This document shows positions 25,592-33,498 of a stretch of 35,452 bases of DNA, in pieces. The translations under genes were made by a program, and so were the position numbers. The notes below the pieces were generated by a model. It was not told the DNA's origin and ran no database searches. It was given only the letters and a program-made list of their open reading frames with translations. Each line of letters begins with the position of its first letter. Position 1 is the stretch's first letter. This DNA comes from Hyphomicrobiales bacterium (lineage in GTDB: Bacteria; Pseudomonadota; Alphaproteobacteria; Rhizobiales; Methyloligellaceae), in the NCBI GenBank assembly GCA_028280515.1, contig JANQLP010000051.1:1-35452 (forward strand), read 5' to 3'.

Positions 25592-25634
25592 GAGGCTCCC
25601 GCTGGCGACCGCGAAAGTCGCCGGCGGGAGCCTC
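25592..25634 (+). terminator. intercistronic hairpin after the binding-protein gene
   Basis: Bases 25592-25609 and 25617-25634 form an 18-bp stem with a single G-U wobble and the 7-base loop CGCGAAA. No U-tract follows (the next bases are CCTTGGGG), so full Rho-independent termination is unlikely. In many binding-protein operons such a hairpin protects the upstream receptor mRNA from 3' exonucleases and reduces read-through into the permease genes. The stem is seen directly; the role is inferred from known operons such as malEFG. Confidence 0.75.
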
Positions 25635-25667
25635 CCTTGGGGCACAACTGGGGACAAACAAAACGCC

Positions 25668-26639
25668 ATGTGGCAATATATACTTAAGCGCGTCCTTCTG
25701 ATGATCCCGACCCTTATCGGGGCGGCGATCCTCGTCTTCTTCCTGATGCGCCTTATTCCCGGCGACGTCTGCGAGATCCGCCTTGCGGGCACCGGCCTTT
25801 ACGTCGACGAGGAACAAATCAATCTCTGCCGCGAAGAACTCGGGCTGAACGCACCCATGATTGTTCAGCTCTGGCACTTCCTGTCAGGCTTTTTCACTTT
25901 TGACCTCGGCACGTCCATGTGGACGGGCAAACCGATCACCTACGAGATCGGCCTGCGCTTCCAGCTCTCGCTGCAAGTGGCCATCATGGCGACGCTCGTG
26001 TCGATCCTGATCGCCATTCCGCTCGGCACGATCTCCGCCGTCCGGCAGAACACGTGGCTCGACTACTTCGTCCGCGCCTTCTCTATTGCCGGCATCGCGA
26101 TTCCGTCGTTCTGGCTCGGCATTCTGATCATTCTCGGATTGCTGGTGGTGAGCCAGGCCTGGTTCGGCACGCCATGGATGCCACCTATCGAATACGTCTC
26201 ACCGTTCGAGGACCCCATAGGCAACCTCACACAGCTCATATGGCCGGCGGTGGCGACCGGATACCGGTACTCTGCGGTGGCGACCCGTATGACGCGATCG
26301 GCCCTGCTTGAGGTGATGCGCGAGGACTATATCCGCACCGCGCGCGCGAAGGGTCTGATGGAGAAGATCATCATCAACCGGCACGCCCTGAAGAACTCTC
26401 TGCTGCCGGTCGTCACGGTGCTCGGCATCGAGTTCGCGTTTCTGATGGGCGGCCTCGTGGTCACCGAACAGGTGTTCAATCTCAACGGACTGGGCAAGCT
26501 GTTCGTGGAATCCGTCCTCAACAAGGACTATTCGCTGACCCAGGCCCTTGTGATGGTGGTGGTGACGGTGGCGGTGTTCACCAACTTCATCGTCGACATT
26601 GCCTATGCGTGGCTCGATCCGCGCATCAGATACGCTTAA
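25668..26639 (+). CDS. peptide ABC transporter permease (DppB-like)
   Basis: The inner-membrane permease has 323 residues. The first segment (KRVLLMIPTLIGAAILVFFLMRLIPGD) is the diagnostic DppB/OppB N-terminus. Further hydrophobic helices follow, and the EAA-type loop DYIRTARAKGLMEKIIINRHALKNSLLP contacts the ATPases. It ends LDPRIRYA as in the family. It begins 33 bases after the intercistronic hairpin, with only a weak purine stretch (GGGGACAAA) upstream. It is followed 13 bases later by its heterodimer partner. Confidence 0.94.
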   Translation: MWQYILKRVLLMIPTLIGAAILVFFLMRLIPGDVCEIRLAGTGLYVDEEQINLCREELGLNAPMIVQLWHFLSGFFTFDLGTSMWTGKPITYEIGLRFQLSLQVAIMATLVSILIAIPLGTISAVRQNTWLDYFVRAFSIAGIAIPSFWLGILIILGLLVVSQAWFGTPWMPPIEYVSPFEDPIGNLTQLIWPAVATGYRYSAVATRMTRSALLEVMREDYIRTARAKGLMEKIIINRHALKNSLLPVVTVLGIEFAFLMGGLVVTEQVFNLNGLGKLFVESVLNKDYSLTQALVMVVVTVAVFTNFIVDIAYAWLDPRIRYA

Positions 26640-26652
26640 GAGGTAAAGCGCC

Positions 26653-27555
26653 ATGGTTACGACATCGGAAGCCCGCGTCGAAGCTGAATTCGAGGAACTC
26701 GCCGACAAGCGGCCATACTGGGCCGTCGCACGTGACTTTGTCCGCAAACAGCCTCTCGGATCGGCCGGCCTCGCCATTGTCGCTATCATGATCATCGCGG
26801 CGATCTTCGCGCCCGTCCTGACGCCGTACGACCCGGAAGCGAACTCTTTCGAGCACATGCTGACGGCGCCGAATTTCGATTTCCTGCTGGGCACTGACCA
26901 GTTCGGGCGTGACCTGCTCTCGCGCATCATTTACGGCGCGCGGACCGCCTTGTTCGTCGGCTTCACGGCCGCGTTCGTCGGCGCGACGCTCGGGCTTATT
27001 CTCGGCGTCGCCAGCGCGTTTTTCGGCGGCAAGTTCGATCTCATCTTCCAGCGCATCATGGATATCCTGATGGCGTTTCCGCTGATCATCCTGGCACTTG
27101 CCGTCGTCGCGATCTTCGGCACCGGCGTCCAGAACGTGATCATCGCCATCACCATCCCGTTCGTACCGCGCTGCGCCCGGGTGGTGCGCTCGTCGGCCCT
27201 CGCAATCCGCGAGATTCCCTATATCGACGCGGCCCGCGCGAACGGCTTCTCCAACACCCGCATCATCATGCGCCACATGGTTCCCAACGTCATGGCGCCT
27301 TACCTCATCATGATCACCGCCTTCGTCGGCCAGGCGATCCTGCTGGAGGCCTCGCTGTCCTATCTCGGCCTCGGCGTGCAGGAGCCGACGCCGGCGTGGG
27401 GTCTGATGCTCCAAGGCGGCGCGGAAGAGTATGCGGAAAGCGCGCCGTGGGTTGCCATCTGGCCCGGCGTGGCCATTTCGCTCGCGGTGTTCGGCTTCAA
27501 CCTCTTTGGTGATGCCGTGCGCGACACGCTCGATCCCAAGCTGCGCTCGCAGTAG
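26653..27555 (+). CDS. peptide ABC transporter permease (DppC-like)
   Basis: The second permease has 300 residues. It has a soluble N-terminal region (about 1-30), a first helix GLAIVAIMIIAAIFAPVL, and the DppC/OppC hallmark FLLGTDQFGRDLLSRIIYGAR. The EAA loop is IPYIDAARANGFSNTRIIMRHMVPNV, and ASLSYLGLGVQEPTPAWG is a further signature. An AGAGGT sequence lies at 26640 just upstream of the ATG. It is the last gene of the importer operon, and a strong terminator begins about 20 bases after its stop. Confidence 0.94.
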   Translation: MVTTSEARVEAEFEELADKRPYWAVARDFVRKQPLGSAGLAIVAIMIIAAIFAPVLTPYDPEANSFEHMLTAPNFDFLLGTDQFGRDLLSRIIYGARTALFVGFTAAFVGATLGLILGVASAFFGGKFDLIFQRIMDILMAFPLIILALAVVAIFGTGVQNVIIAITIPFVPRCARVVRSSALAIREIPYIDAARANGFSNTRIIMRHMVPNVMAPYLIMITAFVGQAILLEASLSYLGLGVQEPTPAWGLMLQGGAEEYAESAPWVAIWPGVAISLAVFGFNLFGDAVRDTLDPKLRSQ

Positions 27556-27573
27556 CGACAGACCTCAGACAAA

Positions 27574-27605
27574 CAAAAAACCGGCGCCCCCTCGGGCGCC
27601 GGTTT
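27574..27605. terminator. bidirectional Rho-independent terminator
   Basis: A perfect 12-bp stem, AAACCGGCGCCC (27578-27589) with GGGCGCCGGTTT (27594-27605), encloses a 4-base loop. An A-run from 27571 flanks one side and TTT closes the other. On the minus strand the A-run becomes a U-run, so that direction is the stronger. It sits between the 3' ends of the plus-strand dppC-like gene and the convergent isocitrate-lyase-family gene and can serve both. Confidence 0.88.
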
Positions 27606-27628
27606 CGATTCTGCGGACAAATCCGATG

Positions 27629-28513
27629 TTACTCGGCGGCGGCCTTCGGCACCTCGCGCGTGTTGTATTTGTTGCGCAACGCGTCCCACTCGTCCGATCC
27701 GAAACGGCGAAACGCCTCGTGCGGGCTGAGGTCCCCGGGAGGCGTCGGGAAGGCATTGTTTTCTTTCAGCTCCGTCAGCAGGTGCTCGCACAGACCGATG
27801 ACGCTGCGGAACAGCAACGTCGGCAGAATGGCGACCTTGTAGCCCATCGCCTCCGCTTCATTCATATCGACCACCGGCGTCTTGCCTCTGTGCACCACAT
27901 TCAGAAGGCACGGACCGTTCACGATCTTGGGCACTTCCTTGACTTCCTCGAGCGTCATCGGCGCCTCGACGAAGGCGATGTCCGCCCCGGCCTCAAGCGC
28001 AGCGTTGGCACGCTTGATCGCCTCTTCGAAGCCGATCACGGCGCGGGCGTCGGTGCGCGCGATGATCATGAAATCAGGATCGGTGCGTGCGTCGTCGGCG
28101 GCACGGACCTTGGCGAGATAATCATCGAGCGGGATGACCTTCTTGTCGTCCAGATGCCCGCATTTCTTCGGGAACTCCTGATCCTCCATATGGATCGCGG
28201 CCACGCCGGCACGTTCGAATTCCTGGATCGTGCGCGCCACGTTCAGCTCGTTGCCGTAGCCCGTATCGGCGTCGGCGATCAGCGGCACGTCGATGCAGGC
28301 GTTCATGCGCGCCGCGTTCTGCACCATCTCGGTGAGTGTCAGCAGTCCGAAATCGGGGTAACCCATGGACCCGGATGTTCCCGCACCCGTCATATAGACG
28401 GCCGGGAAACCCGCTTTTCCAACGAGTGTTGCCGTCAGCCCGTCATAGGCTCCGGGAGCAATGGTCATGCCCTCGCCTTCGATCAGTTTCCGGAAAGTCT
28501 GTCTTTTGCTCAT
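27629..28513 (-). CDS. isocitrate lyase / PEP mutase family protein
   Basis: The protein has 294 residues and is a TIM-barrel enzyme of the ICL/PEP-mutase superfamily, which makes or breaks C-C or P-C bonds next to 2-oxo acids. Features are YMTGAGTS (40-47), the metal-binding DADTGYG at 81-87, MEDQEFPKKCGH ending at 120 with presumed catalytic Cys118, and IARTDA. KKCGH points to a lyase (2-methylisocitrate, dimethylmalate or related) rather than a phosphonate mutase; oxaloacetate decarboxylase is also possible. ATG 28513 is preferred, following GGGAAA; an upstream frame to 28630 adds 39 unlikely residues. It diverges from the AbrB-family gene and ends at the shared terminator. Confidence 0.88.
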   Translation of the reverse strand: MSKRQTFRKLIEGEGMTIAPGAYDGLTATLVGKAGFPAVYMTGAGTSGSMGYPDFGLLTLTEMVQNAARMNACIDVPLIADADTGYGNELNVARTIQEFERAGVAAIHMEDQEFPKKCGHLDDKKVIPLDDYLAKVRAADDARTDPDFMIIARTDARAVIGFEEAIKRANAALEAGADIAFVEAPMTLEEVKEVPKIVNGPCLLNVVHRGKTPVVDMNEAEAMGYKVAILPTLLFRSVIGLCEHLLTELKENNAFPTPPGDLSPHEAFRRFGSDEWDALRNKYNTREVPKAAAE

Positions 28514-28772
28514 GGTCGTTTCCCAACTCGTCGGTTTCTTGAAGGTGTTGTTGTCGTATGCGGTTTTCCTAGCGCCGATCGGCACCGGACTCAATGCCGG
28601 CTCACTTTCAAATAGTGCAGGAGCGTCCACGGCGTCAATTCACCTGTTTTGCGCTGTAGCTATCCCTGACAATCGATGCGCTGTATGTTCGCCGCCAACG
28701 CCCGCCGGCAGAGGCGGGCAGGGACCGGACGCGCCGTTCGGACGCGTCTCATCATACTGACGACGGGAAACC

Positions 28773-29879
28773 ATGCTGGATTGGCGGCAGATTTTTGCCC
28801 CCGGACAAGCGAAACGCGCCGCGTTCATCGTCCTCACCCTCCTGATCGGGGTCGTCGGCGCCGTCCTCTACGCCTTCACGAACCTGCCGTTGCCCTGGTT
28901 TCTGGGACCGATGCTTGCGTGTCTCGCCGTACTTACCGTGCGGGCGCCGATCGCGTCTTCACGCCGCCTCACCCGGCTCATGCGCATCGTTCTCGGCCTC
29001 GCCATCGGCAGCGCGTTCACGCCAGAGATGATCGACCGCGCCGGCGAGATGGCGATCAGTCTGATGTTCGTCTTCCCCTACGTGATCTTCCTGGGCGCCA
29101 TCGGCTACCCCTATTTCCGGCTTTTTCCCGGCTTCGACCGGGTCACCTCGTTTCTTGCCGCGGTCCCCGGCGGCTTCCAGACGATGATCGCCATCGGCGA
29201 GGACCGCAAGTGCGACATCCGCAAGCTTTCCATCGTTCACAGCACACGCATTCTTGTGATCGTCGTGCTCGTGCCGCTCTGGATCCAGTTCTCGGAGTCC
29301 ATCGAGTTGCCGAGCACCATCGCGGTCGTCGCGCATTTCACCGAACTCACATGGCAGGACGTGCTCATCCTGATCGCCTGCGGCGTGTTCGGCGACTGGG
29401 CCGCGCGGCGTCTCGGCATTTCCGGGGCGGCGATCATTGGTCCGATGCTTGTGAACGGTGCACTGCACATGTTCGGATGGGTCGAGACACGCATGCCGAT
29501 CGAGCTCGTCAACGCGGCACAGCTCGTTATCGGCGTGCATATCGGCTGTCAGTTCGTCGGGCTCACACTGCGCGACATCATCAACCCCGTGCTGATCGCG
29601 TTCGGCTATTCCATCCTGTTGCTCGCAGGCGCGGCCCTCTTCACCGTGCTCGTCGTATGGGCCACCGGCATCAACGAGTACGCGGTTGCCCTCGCCTACG
29701 CGCCCGGCGGCCAGCCTGAAATGAACCTGATCGCGCTGGTACTCAACTTCGACCCCGCCTATGTCGCCCTGCACCACCTTCTGCGCGTCATGATCATCAT
29801 CGTACTTGCGCAACTGGTCATTTCACGGCTGCTGAAAACGCCGCAGCGTGGCGGCAAGACCGGCGGACAAGGCGCGTAG
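28773..29879 (+). CDS. AbrB family membrane protein
   Basis: A 368-residue polytopic membrane protein with about ten hydrophobic helices. It has two repeated halves with the motifs LPWFLGPMLACL (first half) and ISGAAIIGPMLVNGALH (second half), PGGFQTMIAIGED, and YAPGGQPEMNLIAL near the C-terminus. This is the AbrB/ammonia-monooxygenase-like transporter family (unrelated to the AbrB DNA-binding regulator), often found near carboxylate or amidohydrolase genes and functionally poorly defined. The start follows GACGGGAAA. The 259-bp upstream gap shared with the ICL-family gene contains a 7-bp stem (28700-28719) and presumably both promoters. Confidence 0.86.
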   Translation: MLDWRQIFAPGQAKRAAFIVLTLLIGVVGAVLYAFTNLPLPWFLGPMLACLAVLTVRAPIASSRRLTRLMRIVLGLAIGSAFTPEMIDRAGEMAISLMFVFPYVIFLGAIGYPYFRLFPGFDRVTSFLAAVPGGFQTMIAIGEDRKCDIRKLSIVHSTRILVIVVLVPLWIQFSESIELPSTIAVVAHFTELTWQDVLILIACGVFGDWAARRLGISGAAIIGPMLVNGALHMFGWVETRMPIELVNAAQLVIGVHIGCQFVGLTLRDIINPVLIAFGYSILLLAGAALFTVLVVWATGINEYAVALAYAPGGQPEMNLIALVLNFDPAYVALHHLLRVMIIIVLAQLVISRLLKTPQRGGKTGGQGA

Positions 29880-29899
29880 TCATCGTCCATGCGGGCTTG

Positions 29900-29906
29900 C
29901 TATACT
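29900..29906 (+). promoter_or_regulatory. possible -10 element of the dioxygenase gene
   Basis: TATACT at 29901-29906 matches the sigma-70 -10 consensus at five of six positions and lies 35 bases before the GTG start of the TauD-like gene, just after the stop of the AbrB-family gene. No good -35 is visible at 17-18 bases, so read-through from the AbrB gene is also possible. Confidence 0.35.
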
Positions 29907-29940
29907 GCGCAAAACAAAAAGACGCAGGGAGGACCATAAA

Positions 29941-30807
29941 GTGGCACAACTCGCCAAAACCGCCAGCCCGGCAACGAACGCGCTCGACATTCGCCCCGTG
30001 GCCGGCGCAGTCGGCGCCGAGATATTCGGTGTCGATCTCTCGCAAGAGCTGAACGACGAGACAATTGCGCAAATCCGGGGCGCGCTTCTCGAGCACCTCG
30101 TCATCTTCTTCCGCGACCAGGATATCACACCCGAACAGCATCTCGCCTTCGCCAGGCGTTTCGGCGACACCGTGGAATATCCGCTGGTGAAGGGCGTTGA
30201 GGGCTATCCGGACATCATGCTGGTGATCAAACACGAGCATGAGACGGTGAATTTCGGCGGCCTTTGGCACTCCGACACCACCTATCTGGAAAAGCCACCC
30301 ATGGGCTCCATTCTGGTGGCGCGCGAACTCCCGCCCTATGGCGGCGACACTCTGTTCGCCAACATGTACATGGCCTACGAGACGCTCTCCGACGGGTTGA
30401 AGGAACTGCTCGCGCCGCTCAGGGGCGTGAGTGTGTCGAACCGGCCCCGGGTCTCGGAAACGCGGCAGGAGCGTATGGCCGACAGCGCCAAGGTCACGCC
30501 GGAAACGGTCCTGACCGCGGTTCATCCCGTTGTCCGCACGCACCCGGAAACGGGCCGCAAGGCGCTCTACGTCAACGGCGCGCATACCATCCGTTTCGAC
30601 GGCATGAGCGAGGCGGAAAGCGCTCCCTTGCTGGATTATCTGTTCAAGCACCAGACGCGACCCGAGTTCACCTGCCGGTTCCGGTGGGAGCCCGGTTCCA
30701 TCGCCTTCTGGGACAACCGCGCCACCCAGCACAATCCGATCAACGATTATCACGGCTTCAAACGGGTGATGCACCGCATCACCATCGCCGGTGAGATCCC
30801 CGAATAG
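29941..30807 (+). CDS. TauD/TfdA family Fe(II)/2-oxoglutarate dioxygenase
   Basis: A 288-residue non-haem iron enzyme. It hydroxylates an unknown substrate with decarboxylation of 2-oxoglutarate; relatives act on taurine, 2,4-D and alkyl sulfates. The facial triad is visible: H110 and D112 in LWHSDTTY, and H264 in RATQHNP. Arginines R275 and R279 in GFKRVMHRITI are placed to bind 2-oxoglutarate. The N-terminal RPVAGAVGAEIFGVDLS is diagnostic of the family. GTG 29941 is chosen because GGGAGGA (29927-29933) stands 7 bases upstream; the upstream ATG frame from 29848 lacks a ribosome site. It is 20 bases before the SDR gene, so the two are probably co-transcribed. Confidence 0.92.
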   Translation: MAQLAKTASPATNALDIRPVAGAVGAEIFGVDLSQELNDETIAQIRGALLEHLVIFFRDQDITPEQHLAFARRFGDTVEYPLVKGVEGYPDIMLVIKHEHETVNFGGLWHSDTTYLEKPPMGSILVARELPPYGGDTLFANMYMAYETLSDGLKELLAPLRGVSVSNRPRVSETRQERMADSAKVTPETVLTAVHPVVRTHPETGRKALYVNGAHTIRFDGMSEAESAPLLDYLFKHQTRPEFTCRFRWEPGSIAFWDNRATQHNPINDYHGFKRVMHRITIAGEIPE

Positions 30808-30827
30808 TCACCTGAACAGAGGACATG

Positions 30828-31574
30828 ATGACGGAGCTTCGCAGAACGGCCCTGATTACGGGCTCGGGACGAAACATCGGCCGCGCGACGGCACTCGCGC
30901 TCGCCGCAAAGGGACACAATGTGGTGGTCAACGGATCACGAAACAAGGACGCGTGCGACGCGGTCGCGGCGGAAGCGGCGAAACTGGGCGTCAAGACGCT
31001 GGTCGCCATGGGAGACGTCGGTGACGCCAGGACGTGCGGCGACATCGCCGGCGCCGCGCTCGATGAATTCGGGACGGTGGACATCCTCGTCAACAATGCC
31101 GCCATCCGTCCGGAAAGCCCGTTCCTCGACATGAGCGAGGAGGAATGGAACCGCGTGCTGGCGGTGGATATGTCGGCGGCCTTCTGGCTGTCGCGCGCCT
31201 GTTTGCCCGGGATGATCGACAAGGGCTGGGGACGCATCGTCAACGTCGCCGGCATGAACGCCATTCACGGGTATAAGGGACGCGCGCATGTCTCCGTGGC
31301 CAAGCACGCCGCCTGGGGCCTGACCAAGGCGCTGGCGAAGGAGTTCGGCGCGCGCGGCATTTCCACCAATATCGTCTCGCCGGGACCGATTGCCGGCGAC
31401 CACCCCGACGATCCGGACATGGCGGCGCATATCGCCGCGCAGGAGTCGAAAATCCCGTTGGGCCGGCTCGGATTGCCCGAGGAGGTCGCGGCAACCATCA
31501 GCCTGCTCACGTCCGACGACGGCGCCTTCATCAACGGTCAGCTCATACAGGTGAACGGCGGCACCCAGACCTGA
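30828..31574 (+). CDS. short-chain dehydrogenase/reductase-like protein with altered active site
   Basis: A 248-residue Rossmann-fold SDR protein. The cofactor motif TGSGRNIG (11-18), the structural NNAA (89-92) and the C-terminal SPGPIAG are normal. The catalytic tetrad Asn-Ser-Tyr-Lys reads Asp114, Gly142, Val155 and Lys159, so only the lysine remains. The local sequence is NVAGMNAIHGYKGRAHVSVAK, with Tyr149 and His154 nearby as possible substitutes. It may bind NAD(P)H without being a classical dehydrogenase. ATG 30828 is preferred over 30825 because GAGG at 30819-30822 is then 5 bases away. It follows the dioxygenase gene. Confidence 0.88.
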   Translation: MTELRRTALITGSGRNIGRATALALAAKGHNVVVNGSRNKDACDAVAAEAAKLGVKTLVAMGDVGDARTCGDIAGAALDEFGTVDILVNNAAIRPESPFLDMSEEEWNRVLAVDMSAAFWLSRACLPGMIDKGWGRIVNVAGMNAIHGYKGRAHVSVAKHAAWGLTKALAKEFGARGISTNIVSPGPIAGDHPDDPDMAAHIAAQESKIPLGRLGLPEEVAATISLLTSDDGAFINGQLIQVNGGTQT

Positions 31575-31699
31575 GTTGTCCGTTCACAAGCTGGTGTTGG
31601 CGGTCCGGCGATGTGTGACTCGCCGGGACGGCTATTCTAGAATTCATGGTCCTGTGATCAGGACGGCTCGTGCCCTCATCGACGGGGGAAGGAGGTCAC

Positions 31700-32317
31700 T
31701 TGGCGCACCGCTACCTTCTCATATTGCGCTATGCATTGATCAATATCGTTGCCGCCGGACTGGCGGTCGCCGCGTGGATACAGGGTTGGCTCGCGGGCAT
31801 GCTGGAGCCGAGCACGGCGATCCTCTCCGCCATCATTTTCGCGGTGTTTCTCTATGGTCTGGCTCTGTGCGGCAGCCGGATCTGGCAGACATCAGTCGCC
31901 CTCAATGACCTGAAGGAGGGCGGCAAGGCGGCTACCGCGCGCGCCGCCAGATACATGGCGTCGGCCCGCACCAAAGACGCGGAAAGCCGCGCCCTCCAGG
32001 TCACCACGTTACGGATGAAGCTCTCGCACCGCATCCAGATCGTGCGCACCATCGCCAACCTGCTGGTCTTTCTCGGCCTGATCGGCACGGTCATCGGTTT
32101 CATCATTGCGCTTTCCGGGGTCAACGCGCAGGCGGTCTCGCAGGCCGACAGCGTGGCGAGCATGGTGGCGACGCTGATCCAGGGCATGTCGATCGCCCTG
32201 TACACCACGCTGCTGGGCGCGGTGCTCAATGTCTGGCTGAACATCAATTACCGCGTTCTGGCGACGGGTACGGTCAATCTCATTTCCGAGATCGTCCGGT
32301 TTGGGGAGAGCAAGTGA
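31700..32317 (+). CDS. MotA/TolQ/ExbB-like proton-channel membrane protein
   Basis: A 205-residue inner-membrane protein with four predicted helices (about 5-30, 40-60, 115-140, 155-182) and a charged cytoplasmic loop between the second and third. The last two helices read LLVFLGLIGTVIGFIIAL and SMVATLIQGMSIALYTTLLGAVLNV, matching the channel-domain pattern (LLGTV-G, then A-L-TT-LG) of TolQ, ExbB and MotA. It would form a pentameric stator with the next product. TTG 31700 is chosen because AAGGAGG lies immediately upstream (spacing about 4); GTG 31670 would add 10 residues covering that site. A 6-bp stem (31649-31664) and TATTCT (31633) lie upstream. The stop overlaps the next gene (GTGA). 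Confidence 0.82.
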   Translation: MAHRYLLILRYALINIVAAGLAVAAWIQGWLAGMLEPSTAILSAIIFAVFLYGLALCGSRIWQTSVALNDLKEGGKAATARAARYMASARTKDAESRALQVTTLRMKLSHRIQIVRTIANLLVFLGLIGTVIGFIIALSGVNAQAVSQADSVASMVATLIQGMSIALYTTLLGAVLNVWLNINYRVLATGTVNLISEIVRFGESK

Positions 32318-32934
32318 CTCCGCTCGACGAATTTGACGACGACACCACGGATACTGTCTTTCGCGACGTCATCCTGCTCACGCTCGTCGGCTTCGTCGCC
32401 ATGGTCATCATGCTGCTGCCGCACATCACCAAGAAGGAAGAGGATTCCGAGGACCACAAGGCGCCCGGCAACGTGATCGTCGAACTGCACTGGCCGAGCG
32501 AAATGAACGTCGACGTCGATCTGTGGGTCAAGGGACCGAAATCGACGCCGGTGGGTTTCTGGAATCAGGGCAACGACGTGTTCAACCTGTTGCGCGACGA
32601 CCTCGGAACCGAGGGCGACGCGACCAACGAGAATTACGAGATCAGCTACAGCCGCGGCATTCCGCCGGGCGAGTACATCGTGAACGTTCACATGTATGGT
32701 ATCGTTCCGTCAGGCCTCGTGGTCCCGGCCAAGGTCGTCGTCTCCGTGCGCAGCAAGTATGAATCGGCACGGCAGATCCTCACGTCGACCGTGGAGCTGC
32801 GCCAGCGCAATCAGGAGGAAACCGCCTTCCGCTTCCGCCTGACGGCCGAAGGCGACCTCGTGGAGGGCAGCGTGTCGACCCTGCGCCGCCCGCTGATCAC
32901 CGGCTACGAACGCGGCCAGTCCAGGAAGGACTAG
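32314..32934 (+). CDS. ExbD-like membrane anchor with DUF2135-like periplasmic domain
   Basis: The protein has 206 residues: a short acidic cytoplasmic N-terminus, one transmembrane helix (about 19-38), and a soluble domain, probably periplasmic. The helix begins FRDVILLTLVGF, which lines up without gaps with ExbD FIDVMLVLLIIF, placing Asp18 at the proton-carrying aspartate. Residues 53-130 (VELHW, then VDVDLWVKGP, NYEISYSRG, IPPGEYIVNVHMYG) resemble the DUF2135/YfaP beta-sandwich rather than the usual ExbD/TolR or OmpA domain. These matches are from memory and by eye. The GTG start overlaps the channel gene stop, with GGGGAGAG upstream, so the two are translationally coupled. Confidence 0.75.
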   Translation: MTPLDEFDDDTTDTVFRDVILLTLVGFVAMVIMLLPHITKKEEDSEDHKAPGNVIVELHWPSEMNVDVDLWVKGPKSTPVGFWNQGNDVFNLLRDDLGTEGDATNENYEISYSRGIPPGEYIVNVHMYGIVPSGLVVPAKVVVSVRSKYESARQILTSTVELRQRNQEETAFRFRLTAEGDLVEGSVSTLRRPLITGYERGQSRKD

Positions 32935-32951
32935 ACCGAAAGGAACCCGCC

Positions 32952-33470
32952 ATGGACGTGATCTACTACATCTTTGCCGCGGCGGTCGGGACAGCCGCCC
33001 TGCTGGCGTCCATTGCGATCTGGGCACCGCGCAACACGCCTATCCGGGTCCTGGCGCTCGCCGCCATGACGCTGTTCCTGCCGATTGTCTACGTTCAGTT
33101 CGTCGGACTGCTGTCGAAGCCAAAGCCCGTCGAATGGGCATGGCTGGAACGCGACGTGGACCGCGCCGAAGTCCTGAGTGTCAGCTTCGACGAGGGCAAG
33201 GCGATCTATATGTGGTTGCGCCTCAACGGCATGATCGAGCCCCGCTTCTATTCGCTGCCGTGGCGCCAGCAGGACGCCGAGGACCTGGAAGACGCCATGG
33301 AGCAGGCCTCACGCACGCGCTCCAGCGTGATCGTCAAGGACCCGTTTTCCAGGCGTTCGCTGGAAGAACGCGGCGGTGTCACGGTAGAGATCATTCCACC
33401 GGCCACGCAGCCGCGCAAACAGCCGGTCGTGCCGCCGCGCGTCTACAACCCGCGCAGTCCGGAAATCTAA
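32952..33470 (+). CDS. uncharacterised two-helix membrane protein of the channel cassette
   Basis: A 172-residue protein I do not recognise. Two hydrophobic helices (about 5-24 and 31-53) form a hairpin. A soluble domain follows (about 60-145) with the segment AIYMWLRLNGMIEPRFYSLPW, then a proline- and arginine-rich C-terminus (PPATQPRKQPVVPPRVYNPR). No enzyme motif is visible. It begins 17 bases after the ExbD-like gene with GAAAGGAAC as ribosome site, and it is the last gene of the three-gene set, so a structural or regulatory role in the putative energised complex is likely. It converges on the class II aldolase gene 28 bases later. Confidence 0.78.
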   Translation: MDVIYYIFAAAVGTAALLASIAIWAPRNTPIRVLALAAMTLFLPIVYVQFVGLLSKPKPVEWAWLERDVDRAEVLSVSFDEGKAIYMWLRLNGMIEPRFYSLPWRQQDAEDLEDAMEQASRTRSSVIVKDPFSRRSLEERGGVTVEIIPPATQPRKQPVVPPRVYNPRSPEI

Positions 33471-33498
33471 GTCCGGGATTTCAGCCGCGTACGGTGGC

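Noticed and set aside
28700-28719. 7-bp hairpin upstream of the AbrB-family gene as a terminator or riboswitch
   Set aside because: Short GC stem without a U-tract or any known aptamer sequence; could easily be chance in GC-rich DNA.
31700-33470. Zorya anti-phage defence system
   Set aside because: A MotA/MotB-like pair is suggestive, but there is no ZorC, ZorD helicase or ZorE, and the anchor lacks an OmpA-type domain.
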